Position numbers and translations under genes: made by a program
Source: Aquanectria penicillioides
Lineage: Eukaryota > Ascomycota > Sordariomycetes > Hypocreales > Nectriaceae
Reading direction: 5' to 3'
Assembly (NCBI GenBank): GCA_003415625.1
Contig: PYIU01000002.1
Span: 2,542,001 to 2,606,000 of the forward strand
Length of the DNA stretch: 64,000 nucleotides
The notes under the pieces: generated by a model
Seen by the model: only the letters and a program-made list of their open reading frames with translations
Database searches by the model: none
What the model was told of the DNA's origin: nothing
Shown: positions 1 to 12,244 of the stretch, piece by piece
How the letters are laid out: the number at the start of each line of letters is the position of its first letter
How positions within the stretch are numbered: position 1 is the first letter of the stretch

Positions 1-963
1 CTACAGTGCCTACAGTGCCCAGGTCCGGCCGTCCATGCCTTGCCCAGTAATGGGGACCTGCAGACTGGAGAGGCTGGCTGTGACTGTCTCGTCTTGTCTT
101 GTTTCGTCTGCCCCGTCTCCTTCTCCCGCATTCTTCCCCTTCTCTCACTCCTCCACCACATTTTACCCCCCCAATTCCCTCTCTCCTCCTTCTCCCCTCC
201 CCCCATATCGCGCGTCACCGTCTCCTTCTCCAGGCCCCCCCCCCCGATAAAAAAAAAAACTCCTTTTTTATCGTCTCCATGAGGCCTGTATATTGATCGT
301 TACGTTACTTTGTTTGTGCCTCTTGTTTCCCCCCTCCCCTCCCCTTCTCTCTGTCTCTCTCTCCATCTCTCTGCCCCCTTCCCTTTTTTTCCCCTTCCTT
401 TTTGGCATCTCCCTAGCCGCGGGCTCGGACGACGCACGCTGGGCGGCCACTCGACTCCTCAGTTAGCCTCTCTGGCCAACATCGCATCATTCGGCAACGT
501 CGCTCCTCGTGTTTTTTTTTTCACACAGCCGTCCATCCACGCCCCGACCGGCCGTCGACATAGATCTCGACATCGACATTCGTCATCGTCCCGAAACCCC
601 CGATCTCGTTCCTCTTCTACGAGCATCTCCTTGTAATACCGGCTCCTGGATCTCATTCCTGTTCGCACCGCGCTCCTTTGAACTCCCCCCCCCCCCCGTT
701 TCCATCGCCCTCGAACGACCGTCGCCGCCAAACCACATCCCTCGGCGCACTGCATCATCCTGTACCATCCCTCGAGGAACGCTAGAAGCTGCTGCGCACC
801 TGGACTTTCCTATTTCCTTCCAGCGCTTCGTCGGGTTCTAAAAGTAAAAAAAAGACGACTACGTCTCGATCCACGAGTCAATTCCCCCTTTGCGAATAAT
901 ATCCAGTGTCCGGCCTGACACCTCCCGTGTCACTGTCTCATGAGGTCGGCTAGATAATTGATA
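1..963 (+). promoter_or_regulatory. Promoter and long pyrimidine-rich leader of the Pumilio gene
   Basis: No convincing coding sequence. The stretch is dominated by C/T-rich tracts (about 110-240 and 320-400), with a C run followed by an A run near 238-260, a T run near 511 and another C run near 687. Such CT-rich blocks are usual just upstream of transcription starts in filamentous ascomycetes. The several short overlapping open frames are low-complexity (Pro/Ser-rich) and lack family resemblance. The left window edge cuts the region, so an upstream neighbour may share it. Confidence 0.5.
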
Positions 964-3900
964 ATGTCAACTGCCAGATCCGAACACTTGACTCGCGGCT
1001 ACTCCAACCAGTCTGCTAGTCAAACCCGTTCTGCCTCCCCTTCCGCAAATAACTCCCCCATCGACCCCCCTCTGCCATCCTCCAGGTCTCCTTTCAGCAT
1101 GTCCAGTGGCGGTCTTAACCCCTCTGGCAAGATGGCGAGCAACTCGCGATCCGGGGCTGGTTCTCCATCGCATGACATGGCTGGTTCCAGCCGCTTATTC
1201 TCCAAGAGGTTCGTCCAGTTCACTCCCTCCTTCCGCGAAAGCTTGACATGACTAACGCGAATTTCTTCCATGCAGAGCCCGCGAGATTCAGGCCCAGGAA
1301 GGCGTCCCGGGCATGCCGGGAAGCCTCTGGGGTGGCCCTCCCACCAGCGGAAACTCGACTCCCCTGCGTGAGAACATCCCCGAGTCCCCCACCGATGGCT
1401 TCCCCGACTTTGCTCAACTCCCCACCCCCGACACCATGCCTCAAACTAGGCGCGCCCGCGCAGGAACGGTCCCCTCTCGCTTTTCTCCCGGTGGTGCAGG
1501 CAACGGGCTACTAGGTGTCGCTGGCCTGGCCGCGAAGTCGGCCCGGCCTACGCCTTCTCAAAGCCCATTCAAGCAGTCGCCTTCCCCCAACCCCGAGCCT
1601 CCGGAGAGCTCGTCCAGCAGCTCGACTCTCCTTTCTCGCCTACGCGCCGGCTCCATGCCTCAGAGGAGCCAATTTGCACCCATTCCGGGAACGAACTCGC
1701 CTTTTGGTCCCTCCATCTTCAGCAGCTGGAACCCGGCTGGTGTCGGACGTGAGCGAGCTTCCACCCTTGCCAGCATTGCTAGTGTCGGCTCCAATGGTCC
1801 CAGTTCGCCTGCCCAGTCCCAGTTCTCCAAGGAAGGCGGCGCCGAGTCCGACGTCCACATGAGGACCCTCGATTATCTTGGACTTGCCGAGACTCCTCAG
1901 CCCCCCCGTGCTCAGTTGGCGACTCCGTACCTGGCCAATCTCGACTTCACCAAGCAATCCAGCCGCTTCCGATCCTACTCGGTCAACAACAAGGATAGAT
2001 ACGCCGAAGACGAAGAGGAGTACGAATCCGATATGCCACTGGATCCCCAATACGTGGCTGCCCTCCAGGACCAATTGGCCGCTACTAACGCCGCGATTCA
2101 CAACCACAATTTGGCAGTCCAGGCTTTTGCGAACCAGGCATCTGCCACACGTCCCCGTGCTCGTACTGCGGGTGTTCTCGACACCCCTGGAAGCCGCCTG
2201 ATGAGGACCTACATGTCCAGCAATAGCGGTCTCTCCAACTCGATCGCCCCCGCCGAGATTCGCCTGCAGGATGAGAAGGATTATGAAGATCTCCCCCAGA
2301 GCGTCACCGGAATGAATCTGGGCAGATCCAGCAGCCGCAACGCCGGGCTGCTCGGTGCCGAGGAGCAGGGCCTTGAGGGCCCTACCAGCGCTCTTTGGCT
2401 CGGTAGCATCCCAACCTCAACCACCACTTCGACTTTGATTGAGATGTTCAAGTCCCACGGCCCAATTGTGTCCGCTCGAGTTCTCACTCACAAGAACTGC
2501 GGTTTTGTGAACTTTGAACGGGTTGAGAGCGCTATTTCTGCCAAGGCAAGCATGAACAGCAAGGAAATTTTCCCTGGCGCCGGTCCTATCCGAATCAACT
2601 TCGCCAAACCTCCTTCTGCCTCCAATACGCCCGGCCACGACGGCGTTTTCCCATCCCCCAGCCCTGACCCATTCGCCAAGGCACAGGACAATGCTGCGGG
2701 ATCTGGCTCCACCGCCCCAGTAAGCGAGAATGCGCCTACTCCCGCCTCTACGAACACTGTTCCTAAGGTTGCTCCCTTGCGCGAGATGACAAACGACATC
2801 GTTGAGATTGTCAAGCAGTTTGGTGCAACCGACGAGGACAGGTTCAGAATCTCCCGCAACCTGCAATCTGCCATTCAGTTCAACACCTTTGTAGAAGAGA
2901 TTCCCCCGATCCGGGAGCCAGCTCACACCCGAGTCCACGATGCGCCTAAGCTTCGTGATATTCGAAAGCGAATCGACAACCAGAGCCTGTCTCAGGCCGA
3001 GATTGAAAACATTGCGGTAGACATGCTGCCTGAAATTGCCGAGCTGTCGTCCGACTACCTGGGCAACACTGTGGTTCAGAAGCTCTTTGAACACTGCTCT
3101 GACCAGCTTCGCGATGCCATGCTAGCTGAAATCGCTCCTCACATGGCTGAAATTGGTGTGCACAAGAACGGCACCTGGGCTGCTCAAAAGATCATTGACG
3201 TTTGCAAGACCCCCTCTCAGATGCAAATGATTGTCGAGCACTTGCGACCCTACACCATCCCTCTGTTCCTTGACCAGTATGGAAACTACGTCCTTCAGGG
3301 ATGTTTGAAATTTGGCTCTCCATACAATGATTTCATCTTTGAAACCATGCTCAGCCGCATGTGGGAGGTTTCTCAGGGCCGATACGGTGCCCGCGCTATG
3401 AGGGCTTGTCTCGAGAGCCATCACGCTACCAAGGATCAGCAGCGAATGCTTGCTGCTGCCATTGCTCTTCACAGCGTCCAGCTAGCCACCAACGCCAACG
3501 GTGCTCTTCTCCTGACTTGGTTCCTTGATACCTGCACTTTCCCTCAGCGCCGCACCGTCTTGTCTCCGCAGCTTGTGCCTTACTTGGTGCATCTATGCAC
3601 TCACAAGGTTGCCTATCTCACAGTTCTCAAGGTCATCAACCAAAAGGCTGAAGCCGATGCCCGGGATGTCATCCTCAAGGCCCTCTTCTTTACGCCAAAT
3701 GACCAGGTCTTGGAGGCAATTCTAGGCGACCACGCCTGCGGCGCCACTCTCATATTCAAGGTGCTTACTACGCCCTTCTTTGACGAGACGATTCGAACTC
3801 AGGTCGTGGAGAATGTCAAGAATGTCCTCGTCCGCATCAAGGCACAGCCCAGCCAGGGCTACAAACGTCTCATGGACGAGGTTGGCCTCTCGACCCGAAA

Positions 3901-4565
3901 CTCGGGCAACAACCGCGATGCCAGCACCCACTCGGAGCATCGCCAGCGACCTGCCTCAAGACAGGCAAACCCCAACGGCCATCACCCTCAATCCGCCCAC
4001 TCCAACAAGCCGTTCTATAACCCTCTCAACCAGCCTAGCAACCCCCCTGGATTTGAGATGGGTTACAATAACCAGAGAAACGACAACGTCGATACCGGTG
4101 TTCAGTCCTTCCCGGCGTTCAACCAAAGCATGATGTTCAACACGCCCGGCGCCCCGATGGCCGCGGCAAACCTCCAGCAGTTGCAATACCAGCAGAATAT
4201 AATGAACCGAGGCGGTCCCCCAATGAACTATAACTTCCCACCCATGCAAGCCGGATTCGGTGGCTACAACGGACCCAACGCCCCGGTCGACCAGTTCCGC
4301 CAGCAAAACATGGCCAACGGTAGCCCGATCCAACCCCCCTCTTCGCAAATGCCCCAAATGCCCGCTGGCCAGACGCCGTTCGCTCCTCCAGGATTTGGAA
4401 TGGGCATGGGCGGCGGATATGGATATGGCAATATGGGCGGCATGCCCAACATGGGCTACATGCAGCAAGAGCAGGGCAACCCTAGACGCGGCCGCGTAAG
4501 ACACCCACAACTGCATGCTAAGCAACTCAGAGATGAATCGAGCTAACGAGATGTCACAGAGGTGA
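964..4565 (+). CDS. RRM and Pumilio-repeat RNA-binding protein (JSN1/PUF2-like)
   Basis: Predicted cytoplasmic regulator of mRNA stability, translation or localisation, which binds 3' UTRs through PUF repeats. Exons: 964-1208, 1276-4495, 4560-4565, giving about 1156 aa. The first intron carries a CTAAC branch and a CAG acceptor. The second starts GTAAG, has GCTAAC, and leaves a final exon of only two codons (AGG, TGA), so the protein ends in an Arg/Gly-rich tail. Order: a Ser/Pro-rich disordered N-terminus; one RRM at about 450-526 (core ALWLGSIP... GFVNFE); Pumilio repeats at about 670-950 (for example YLGNTVVQKL, NGTWAAQKI, YGNYVLQ); then an Asn/Gln/Pro/Met/Gly-rich tail. RRM plus PUF is the layout of yeast Jsn1/Puf2. 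ATG 964 is chosen; the codon two upstream is TTG. The gene is convergent with the PHD gene. Confidence 0.88.
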
Positions 4566-6233
4566 TGAAGAAGCATCACATTTCCGTGTCGCAAACCCGA
4601 AAAAAAAAAAAGAAAGAAACCTGCGACTTCCATTCTTAGACGAATCTATTGACACTTCTTTCTCGCTTTATCAGGCCATTTCTGGCACAAGATGCCATGA
4701 GGAGTTGGGGGGGAGGGATATGGGATTGTCTATCATTCGGATACAAAGGCATCGCTTTTGACGGCCGCGTTGTCATGATGGTCCACTTGGACCGGGTGTT
4801 CTCTGTACAACTTTGGATGCCCCATCCTATTGCTTCAATACCTCCCTCTGTCGCTTTCGCTCGCTGCGCGTGCTCGTCAGGCAGGCCTTTGCATGTTGTA
4901 CGTTGTCGCCTGTCAAGAGGACGGAGAGGTAGGACTCTTCCACGATTGAACGAACCCGAAGAAAAGAAAAAAAGAATAAAATCTTACAAAAATCAAACCC
5001 CTGGGGCAGCGCGAAGCCTGATGTTCTGTTTGTTCGCTTCTGTGTAGAAAATCTCGGCGACTCCTTCTCCGTCCTCTGGGGTCGTCGACCACATAACTCT
5101 CGTGCGCCCTTGCAAGGGTGCACCAGGGCTTTTTTATCCTTAGGAATTTGACTTGGGCTTGGCTTGGCTTGATTAGTGGATAAAGGGGGAGGGTGAGGAG
5201 GCGGAGGGACAACGAAAGACAGGATGGCTCACGCATCGTTTGCATTGAGGGTTGTCGAGTTGAGGCTGGAATATCTATGCTCCCTGGTAGCGTTGTGGGC
5301 TGTCTACTAGCTATCTCTCCCCCCGTCGAGGATTGTATATTATCATGGAATCAAAAAGCCATCAGGCACATTTGACGACTTTTGAATTGATCTATTTCAG
5401 CTCCACCATGAGTTGGCGGCGACAGGGGGGCAGGCGTGGTTGCACGTCATCAGAGCGCGGTGTGCTACGACGAAAGTTTTGATTTGGGAGGTTGTGGTGT
5501 CTTGTATTTTGGGTGTCTTCACTATTTAGGTATATGTTCTTCTTCCATGTTGCTCCTTTACTCTCGATTCCCATTTATGCCTCCTCCCTGGTGGTATCAA
5601 GAAAAAAGTGCCACCACACCCATCCATCCGCCTATGATACAACAAGAGCATTAAAATACTCGACTCCGCACCTTCAGCCGTACTGGCACCTTCTGTCTCC
5701 CCATTTCCACAGCCTCGGGCGACAGTCATCAGCGCCGCCCTCAAGCTCACCTGCCGGCTTGACGCGACACGAAATCCTGCTGGCCAGTTCAAATCCCGCC
5801 ATTGGGGGAGTCTCCCCAGATAACAAAGTCGTAGATAGACGGCTCAGGCAGGCAAATCAGTATCAAATAGTCGTGGCGGTGGCGGGGGTGTAAGGGAGAA
5901 GAAAAACCCAACAAAAGAAATATGACCTGAACCATAACAAGCAAAAAAATGGGGGGGGGGGGGTGGGGGGAGAAGAGCACCCGAATCGTCTCTATGCCAT
6001 GGTCATGATGGGAATACCAAAACCCTCCAAACTCCAAGTTCCATAGCAAAGGCTCGAAAATAAGACGAGAAAAAAAAAGGAGGAAGGGCCATGGTGCGTG
6101 TGTGCCTAATAAAAGAATTCATACAACTCTATAAGAGAAAAGGGGGTATGCCATAATCAAACAGGATTGCCAATTTGTCGACGGGGTTGGGGGAAAGCAT
6201 CATAATTCTCAAGAGAGAACAAGACAAGAGGTG
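4566..6233. other. Convergent intergenic region (3' ends of PUF and PHD genes)
   Basis: This stretch lies between two stop codons facing each other and should hold both 3' UTRs. It has A-rich stretches (4598-4620, 4960-4990, 6070-6080) and a long G run near 5948-5970. The open frames in it are short, overlap on both strands and resemble nothing I recognise. No RNA gene is seen. Confidence 0.5.
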
Positions 6234-9200
6234 CTAGTCGAGATCCATAGACCCTTCGGCGTGGTCAATGGTTGAAGGAGGGGTAGGTTCGGTGACGGGA
6301 GGGGCCTCTGAAATCTTTTCAGTGGGCTCGACAATGGCCGAGTCCTCGGGGGACAAAATGTTGGGCACCTCGATGTCTTGGTCCAGCATTGCTGCGGTGA
6401 CACCCGAGGGCGGGGCTTCGCCGAGGGCTTCGCGGATGCGGGCAGACATGGCGTCCATTTGAGCAAGTAGAGCGCGCAGGCCAATCTTGTCGTCGGCTGT
6501 CAGTTGTCCCAGCTCAATGTTGTCTGCGTTGTTCTTTGCCATCAGGGCCAAGACACTCGGATCTGCAGATTGCTGTGGGCTTGTCAGTGCGGTGTAGGTG
6601 GGAAAGGAAATTGCTCGCAACTCACCAGCAGCGCCGAGATCAGCTGGTCGACATTTTCTGATCTCGTCCGCTTCAGGCTGTTCAACGCCAGCGACACCTG
6701 CATCTCGTCGAGGGTTCGCTGCGTGTCGGAGCCCCGAGCAGGACGTTGAGGGACGTCGGCAGTCGCGGGAACATAGGACATCCACCGAGGTTCATACTCG
6801 CGACGCCCGTAGCCGGCGCCTTGGCGACGTAGCCTAGAGCGAGAGGTCATAAGTCAGATATGTCTGTCCGGGGGGGGGGGGAGTGAGGAGAGTGAGGAGG
6901 GCGAGCGAGTGATTGTGCTGTGCGACTTACTGCTCAATGAAATCGAGGACGATGCCGTTCGCCGGGAGCTTGTAGGCGCGGCCGAATGAGTCCGGATCTG
7001 GCCAGCCAGAGTCGTTGGACACCTCGGGTTCATCGGACCAGTCGACCTCGATGTATCCGTTGTTCCTGATGCCCCTAGAGAGGGCGGGAGTGATGGTCTG
7101 CGATCCCTTGATCTTGCGGAACCGGTGAGCCGGGCCAAGCGGCGGTACCTGTGTCATAACATCGTCAACGTGCACCGGGCAGCGCCAGGTCTTGGGCACG
7201 GCGGGCATGGCGAGGGGGGGGTCCAAGCAGTCGAGGTGCCAGTGCAACGGGCAAGCGCTGCACGACATGATGGCGCGCACATCAGTTGCCGACTTCTGGC
7301 AGCCGTGGCAGAGCACCGCTTGGCCGTCCTCGCGCTGCTTGAAGAAGTCGGTCACCTCCTCGTAGCCATTCTTCTTCCTGCACAATCACATTCGGGTCAG
7401 TCCCTGGGTCCAGCCTAGGTGGGATCGTACAGTGCGAAAGAGACTTACTTGGTCGTCTTGGCGGTGCTGACCTCCTCGTAGTCACCATCGGCACCGGCCT
7501 TGACGCCTTCGAATCGACCCTGGAGCTTCTTGGGGAGACTGAAGGCGCGAGGAATGCTCTTCTCAAGGTTGTTCAGGGCGCTCGCAAACACGCCCTTGTG
7601 CACGGGGACCCGCGACGGGAACCGCTTGAAGACGCACTCATTGCAATACCACTCATCGGGGAGGTTGTCGGACTGGACCATGCCCACGCACTCGAAGTGG
7701 AATGACCGGGGACAGCCATCGCAGCAGACGACATCGCCGGCAGCACCACAAGCGGAACAATCCTCGTCGTTGTCGGACGCCTAAAGGGGGGGTGCGACCT
7801 GTCAGCGACCACTCTCTGTCACATCCACATGCACTTCACGCGTCGGGGGGCTGGCCGGAAAAGCGGATCTGCAGGGCCACCAAAATTGCCGTGTCTGGTG
7901 ATCCTGGCTGGGTGCTGAGGAAAAAAGGCGCCACGACCTGGAGAGGCTCCAAAATATCCATGGCCCTTGTTGTTCCATCACGAAAAGCAGTCCGGGGCAT
8001 CCTTCAGATACCACGTTGATGAGGAATATGTTACATACCTGTTCTTTGGACGCGCCCGTGGCGGTTGTCGATTCACCCGCGGATCGAGGAAGCCCTGCGG
8101 CAGTCCCTCCCCTCTTTTTCACCGGCCTAGTGCAAGGAGACGTCGAGTTAGCATGGCTCGTCTCAGATCTTCATACTCAGAGAGAGGGAGAGAGAAGACC
8201 GGGTATTCACGAGGCAGGGACGCGTGAAAACTTTCAACGCGACGCTTCATGTGAACCCAAGCTTCATGTGAACCCAAGTGAGGCGTGAGATGAGACGTGG
8301 CCACTGACGCGACAACCCGTCCCTCTCACCTCACTGATCAACAGTTGCGACAAGACGAAAATAACCAGCACGGCCATCATGACCTGGATCGTGAAAGTGA
8401 TTTCCGTGATGTTGAACATGCCGTTTGCGCCTGTACGCGATGAAAATGGATGAAATCCCAGGGAGTGACTTACGATGACTTGACACGAAGCCCAGATCGC
8501 TGCTTCTTGGGCGGCCGCAGCGTAGGGGTCACAGCTCGTGATCCAACGGTAGAGCTGCCTTCTCCCTGGAAGGACCAGGCGACAGGGGAGACGGCGATGT
8601 CGACCTCCTCGTGAGGCCGCTTGCTGGCCGATCGCGTGGATCGGGTGGTTGGTGGGATGGCGATGGAGTGACGCGTTTTCCTCGTCTTCCTGGCGGGCGT
8701 GATAACCTGCTCGTCGGCGCCGCGAACTGAGCTCTCATGAACAACGACGCTGTTGGCGAAGCGGTGCGCATCCCGTCTCCTGTCCCAGAAGGAGTCGGGA
8801 TCGTCTTGGGAGGCGTCGTCGGCGGTCATAGGGGCCTGGGCCTTGCCAGAGCCCTTGGCCGCCTTGGTAGACTTGCTGGGCAGGTTGGGGAAGAGCTGCG
8901 CCGTTGAAACCCTGCCCGGCATGCTTGCACTTGCACTGGCATCGGCCGCAGAGATGATGGATGAGATAGCTTGTGTGGGAGAGTTTGATGTGGATGGGCT
9001 GGATCTGGGTTGCTTGGACTTGGAGGCGAGTGATTTGCGGCGAGTGGTGATTGGCCGAGATTTTGGCGCATCACTGGAGTCGGGCCCAGGGCGAGTGGTG
9101 CCCCCTCGACGGACCGGGCTGACGCTCGCGATGCTTGCCTCGGGTGAAGAAAGGCTCATGGCGGATGAGAGAGAAGAGTCGCTCGATGCAGATTCGCGTC

Positions 9201-10368
9201 GAGCTCGTTTACGCGAGGGTGTTCTGGGCTCGCCGTTGATGCCGTTGCCGCTGGCGCTGGTGCTGGCCCCCGACCCCAATGCCATTTTTCGGGGCTTGTC
9301 GCGGGTGGCGTGCGAGTGGGTATGGGCAGAGTGCGATGTTTTGGCCCTCTTGGATGCCCGACCCTCCGACTGTGGTTCTTCCGGATGCTGCTGCTGATTC
9401 TGCTGCAGGAGCTTGCCGTAGGGCGCGGGCTTTGGTTTGCGAGGTGTGAAGCGGTTGTTGGTAGATGGGAGGATAAAGTAGTAGCAGCCTTGATTGTCCT
9501 TCTTTCCCTCTCGCTTCTTCCGCTCCATCTGCTTCGAGAACTTTCGCAGCGTGGCTGCATCTGCCGTCTGGTTAAAGACGTCTTCAATCATGGCCACAAA
9601 CCGCGGGTTGTGCGAATTGTCGTCATAGAGTGTTCTGAGTGCCCAGGCAGTCGGGTAACGGTAGTGTTTGAGTGCCTCATCCACTGCAGTTTCAACGACC
9701 TTGTCGGTGAATTCCTTATCTTCCGGCTCGGAGCGAGAAGGTTCCTTTGTCTCTTCCTTTGCCTCCTTTGCTTCCTTTGATCCTCTAGTTTCCTTTGGCG
9801 TTGCAGGCTTTGCCACAGCCGTGATGGAGCTCCTCCTTGTGGTGCCTGATGACCGCCGACTCCGCCTTCCCAGGGATGCGCGGGCGGACTGGCGACGTTT
9901 TGGGTGCACCTTCGGGTCGTAATCCTCGTCGTCATCGTCGTCTGCCAGGACCTTGACTGCAATGGATCTCCGGCGTGGCGGTGTAGGGGGAACAACGGGA
10001 GGTGGAGGGGAAGATGCAGAGGCTGGGGGCTTCGGGGCAGGCTCTGAGGCAGAATTTGCAGCATTTCCACCCGACGGCCGCAAAATAATCTTGCGCACCG
10101 AGGAAGCCGTCTCTGGTCCCGACTTCTTGATCTTGGGCAACGCGCCCAGAGGAGCCATGTTCTCAACGACACCAGATCGCACTAGACCGTCCTCCTCGAA
10201 GCTTGCCTTGGGCTGCATTGAAGGCTCCAACCATCTCTGCATAAACGCCCGTGCTGCCGAATTTGAAGAGCCCTTCGGGTGATCGGCGATTCCATTCGCA
10301 TTGCCATTCTGAGGCTGGGCCGGGCTCGAAAAGCGAGATCGCGAAGCTCGCGTGTTGGAAGAAATCAT
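6234..10368 (-). CDS. Two-PHD-finger chromatin protein, RCO1-like (Rpd3S complex)
   Basis: Probable subunit of the Rpd3S histone deacetylase complex, which acts on nucleosomes in transcribed genes. Exons (minus strand): 8474-10368, 8039-8126, 7449-7780, 6931-7377, 6626-6833, 6234-6572; all phases agree and give about 1102 aa. The long N-terminus is basic and Ser/Pro-rich. A conserved helical block at about 220-320 contains ALKHYRYPTAWALRTLY. PHD1, at about 668-715, shows CSAC, CCDGCP, HFEC and CNEC. PHD2, at about 790-842, shows LCHGC, CSACPLHWHLDC and CPVH, so its last ligand is His. The C-terminus is acidic. The pair of PHD fingers and the PHD1 sequence match Rco1/Cph1 proteins. Start is ATG 10368; the frame upstream offers only GTG. 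Two introns are long (347 and 258 bp). A 5' UTR intron is likely at 10427-10485. Confidence 0.8.
8244..8277 (-). repeat. Exact 17-bp tandem duplication inside an intron
   Basis: The unit gcttcatgtgaacccaa occurs at 8244-8260 and again at 8261-8277, with no spacer. It lies in the 347-bp first coding intron of the PHD gene (8127-8473) and does not affect splicing signals. A recent slippage or duplication event is the plain reading. Confidence 0.8.
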
Positions 10369-11057
10369 GGTGCCGGGCTGGCTGGTCGCCCCTGGGCCGC
10401 GGGACGGGCAGCGCACCTCTTCAGGCCTGGGACAGCTATGTTAGCGACGGCACACCAAAAGCGCGGGCTCGCGGGCAGGATTTACTTGACTCTTGAGCTG
10501 CAGCATGAATATCTGCTGCGGGATCGCGTCTTTTTCAAGAGAGGACGCGGTTTCTTTGGAGAGGAGAAAAGAAAGGGTGTGGGTAGGAAAGGTGCCCCCC
10601 CCCAGGCGGGTTGCGAGACAGGCGTCGGAGGAGGCGGCGTGTCGGACAAGGGGGGGCGAGTGCCACGAGCAACCCGCCCCAAAGCACTGCTAAAGCACTA
10701 CAAGAGCGCTGCAATTACTGCAAGCACCAGGCTGGGCTGGGCTGGGATGCATAATAGCACAACACATCTGCACACTGCACAGTAGGCAGTCGGCAGGTAC
10801 GGTACGGTACGGTGCGGTACAGACGAATGGAGTGCGGATGCGCCTTGACTACCCGCCTCGAACCGGCTGCTTGCCCTTGCGGTCTTTTTGTGACGGTTCA
10901 ACTCTTGTTTTTCTGCAAAGACGAGAAAGTGAGTCTCCGGCAGTTGAGCCGTCGTCGTCGATGGAGGTTGATGCTTTTGCCGGAGCTAGGGGAGCTGGGC
11001 TGGAGCTCTCTGGGCTCTCTACCTAGGTAGGTAGGCTCTGTCTAGCACCTCTTCGCA

Positions 11058-11089
<32 letters not shown>

Positions 11090-11333
11090 ACTTTTACCCA
11101 CCCCATTGGTAGAAGCGAAAGCCGCCGCACTTCCGCCTCCCGTTCCCCGTCTCCCCGTCTCCCCGTCTACTCGTCTATCCCGTGTCTCCCGTCCCCGGTT
11201 TGGCTCACCGTGTTCCGTCCTTTCTTTATTTCTTGGGGCTCAATTCCACCGGCCCTGAGCCTAGCAAAGGAAAGTAAAAGGGTCGCCTATCCCGGCGCCG
11301 GTCCAGCGATCCGACGACACTGCTGCTGCCACC

Positions 11334-11370
11334 ACACACACTCACACTCACACTCACACTCACACTCACG
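11334..11370. repeat. CACACT/CTCACA microsatellite
   Basis: The hexamer cacact is repeated about six times. It is intergenic and close to a CT dinucleotide tract at 11058-11090. Confidence 0.85.
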
Positions 11371-11560
11371 CACTGTAAGTGACCAGGGGGCGGGATGGAC
11401 GGATGGCGTATGTATTGGTTGGGAGTGGGAGAGCAGAAGCCCACCCGCCCTGCCTAGGACTTGCGTTGCATCGGGTCCCTCGTCGAGCCTGTGGTGTTAT
11501 TCAAGCCTCTGATCCATCTGCAGGTTGGTTGCCTTCTCCTGTCCTCCTGTTTGCCATGTC

Positions 11561-11640
11561 CTGCCTTGCCTTGCCTTGCCTTGCCTTGCCTTACCTTACC
11601 TTACCTGGTCTTGTCTGGCCTGGCCTGGCCTGGCCTAGCT
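11561..11640. repeat. Pentamer microsatellite, CCTTG grading into CCTTA and CCTGG
   Basis: About five CCTTG units are followed by CCTTA units and then CCTGG units: a pentamer array that has diverged in blocks. It is intergenic. Confidence 0.85.
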
Positions 11641-12244
11641 AGCCTGGCTTGTCGTCTCTTGCCTCCCCTCTCTTTCTTCTCCTCTCATCTCCTATGAGCT
11701 CCTCTCTTTTCTTGGTTCATGACTCATCATGATACCGATAAGACCTTATGTCATGTCATACACGTCCTCACTCATACATTTGCCGCCCTCTTGCGGCATC
11801 TCAGTCACTCACGATGACCTTCCATCCGTCCGTCGCCTACCAATCCGAGCCGTTGGGTCTTCCCATCAGGCCCCCCGGCCGGGGTCTGTGTGAATCGGTC
11901 TTCAGGCACAGACCAGAACGGAGAATCGGGGGTTCGGTATTGAGAAAGGCGACTTGTCAGTGCCGGGCTTTGTTGGGTTCTATATACCTGACCTTTGCTC
12001 GACTACCTTAGCTAACATGATGAATACCGCTTCCGGGAGCTCTACCGTCCCTGGACGCCCTCAACTCACCGGGCGCCGTAAAAGGCCCTCCACCAACGGG
12101 ACCGGCCCCCACGACAGCCCGGTCGTGGCCCGACTTGCCAATATACATGTTGCGAAAAAAAATTTATTGCGCCTTTTCGCCCCAGCGGTCATTCAGGGTG
12201 CCAGATCTAGGCGCCTGAACCTTTCATATCTTCATCAGCATCAT

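Larger units (their letters stand above)
10369..12244 (-). promoter_or_regulatory. Promoter region of the PHD gene and 3' flank of the EBP1-like gene
   Basis: Both flanking genes are on the minus strand. A probable 5' UTR intron of the PHD gene lies at 10427-10485: on the minus strand it begins GTAAAT, carries GCTAAC and ends CCCAG. Further upstream the region is rich in short tandem repeats: ggtac near 10797-10820, CT at 11058-11090, CACACT at 11334-11370 and CCTTG/CCTGG at 11561-11640. An ACCTAGGTAGGTAG cluster is at 11020-11034. No gene is seen. Confidence 0.5.

Noticed and set aside
2417..3094. Minus-strand open frame of 225 codons
   Set aside because: It lies opposite the RRM and the start of the PUF repeats of the plus-strand gene, and is a shadow frame.
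10797..10822. Telomere-like or origin-like repeat
   Set aside because: The word is ggtac, not the TTAGGG telomere repeat of filamentous ascomycetes, and it is only a few units long.
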